This document shows, one piece after another, positions 63,930 through 64,000 of a DNA stretch of 64,000 nucleotides; the stretch's first letter is position 1, and each line of letters begins with the position of its first letter. This DNA is from Lachnospiraceae bacterium. Lineage in GTDB: Bacteria; Bacillota; Clostridia; Lachnospirales; Lachnospiraceae. The notes below the pieces were generated by a model. It made no database searches. It was not told the origin of the DNA and was given only the letters and a program-made list of their open reading frames with translations. The position numbers were made by a program, and so were the translations under genes. The stretch is taken from the NCBI GenBank assembly GCA_910573755.1, contig CAJTBO010000019.1, positions 23,742 to 87,741 of the forward strand, in the 5' to 3' direction.

Positions 63930-63944
63930 GGCAAGTTTCAGAAA

Positions 63945-63967
63945 TATCCGTATAATAGAAACGGATA
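63945..63967 (+). promoter_or_regulatory. Promoter -10 inside an inverted repeat, right edge
   Basis: TATAAT (63951-63956) lies between TATCCGT (63945-63951) and ACGGATA (63961-63967), perfect inverted 7-mers. A regulator bound here would block polymerase. No convincing -35 was found. Confidence 0.5.
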
Positions 63968-63983
63968 CAGGAGGAGATTTTCC

Positions 63984-64000
63984 ATGAGTAAACAGTTTGA
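63984..64000 (+). CDS. Start of an unidentified gene (cut by window end)
   Basis: ATG at 63984 with AGGAGG about 8 nt upstream, reading MSKQF before the window ends. Too short to identify. Confidence 0.5.

Overview
The window comes from a motile Clostridia, most likely a Lachnospiraceae (Roseburia/Eubacterium-like). Reasons: CodY sits directly ahead of a very large flagellar-chemotaxis cluster; the chemotaxis set is Gram-positive (CheC, CheD, and FliY with a CheC-like half); FlhF/FlhG, a MotE/YlxF-type protein and a DUF6115 SwrB-like protein are present; and the mobile debris is typical of gut Clostridia (TnpW, DUF4368-type serine recombinase, IS110). No rRNA, tRNA or CRISPR was seen.

Layout. 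(1) 1-6863, housekeeping: the end of a small alarmone synthetase, comM, dprA, topA and codY. (2) 6992-42387, one nearly unbroken + strand flagellar/chemotaxis superoperon: rod and MS-ring genes (flgB, flgC, fliE, fliF, fliG), the export ATPase set (fliH, fliI, fliJ, motE-like), hook genes (fliK, flgD, TIGR02530 gene, flgE), a strong terminator, then motA, motB, fliL, fliM, fliY, cheY, fliO, fliP, fliQ, fliR, flhB, flhA, flhF, flhG, a PilZ protein, cheB, cheA, cheW, cheC, cheD, a small membrane protein, a sigma-28 factor, DUF342, DUF6115 and an MltG-like fragment protein. Products for basal body, hook, stator, switch, export gate, polar placement, signalling and late-gene sigma factor are thus co-transcribed or nearly so. 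(3) 42543-44663: rpsB and tsf. (4) 44664-55943: an AT-rich accessory island starting right after the tsf terminator. It holds an XRE/nucleotidyltransferase pair (second gene cut by an in-frame TAG), a three-gene ABC-three-component (ABC-3C) type defence locus, an orphan PD-(D/E)xK-like gene, Phd-Doc, a VbhA-type antitoxin with Fic, RHS and DUF2075 remnants, and a BrnT/antitoxin pair. Three near-identical ~245-bp repeats punctuate it, and copies of the tsf 3' end and terminator follow two of them. (5) 56042-64000: decayed mobile DNA (AbiEi fragment, MATE-ABC mosaic, a broken MATE plus cytidylate-kinase-like gene, IS110 remnant, DUF1622, macro-domain and serine-recombinase fragments, TnpW), then an intact alpha/beta hydrolase, a LysR fragment and the start of another gene.

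The most unusual structure is region 4. The tsf 3' end looks like an insertion hotspot where toxin-antitoxin and defence cargo modules have accumulated in tandem. Each module ends with the same 245-bp repeat plus a short sequence matching the last codons of tsf, yet no recombinase gene lies inside the array. All functional assignments were made by reading the sequence; no database search was run.
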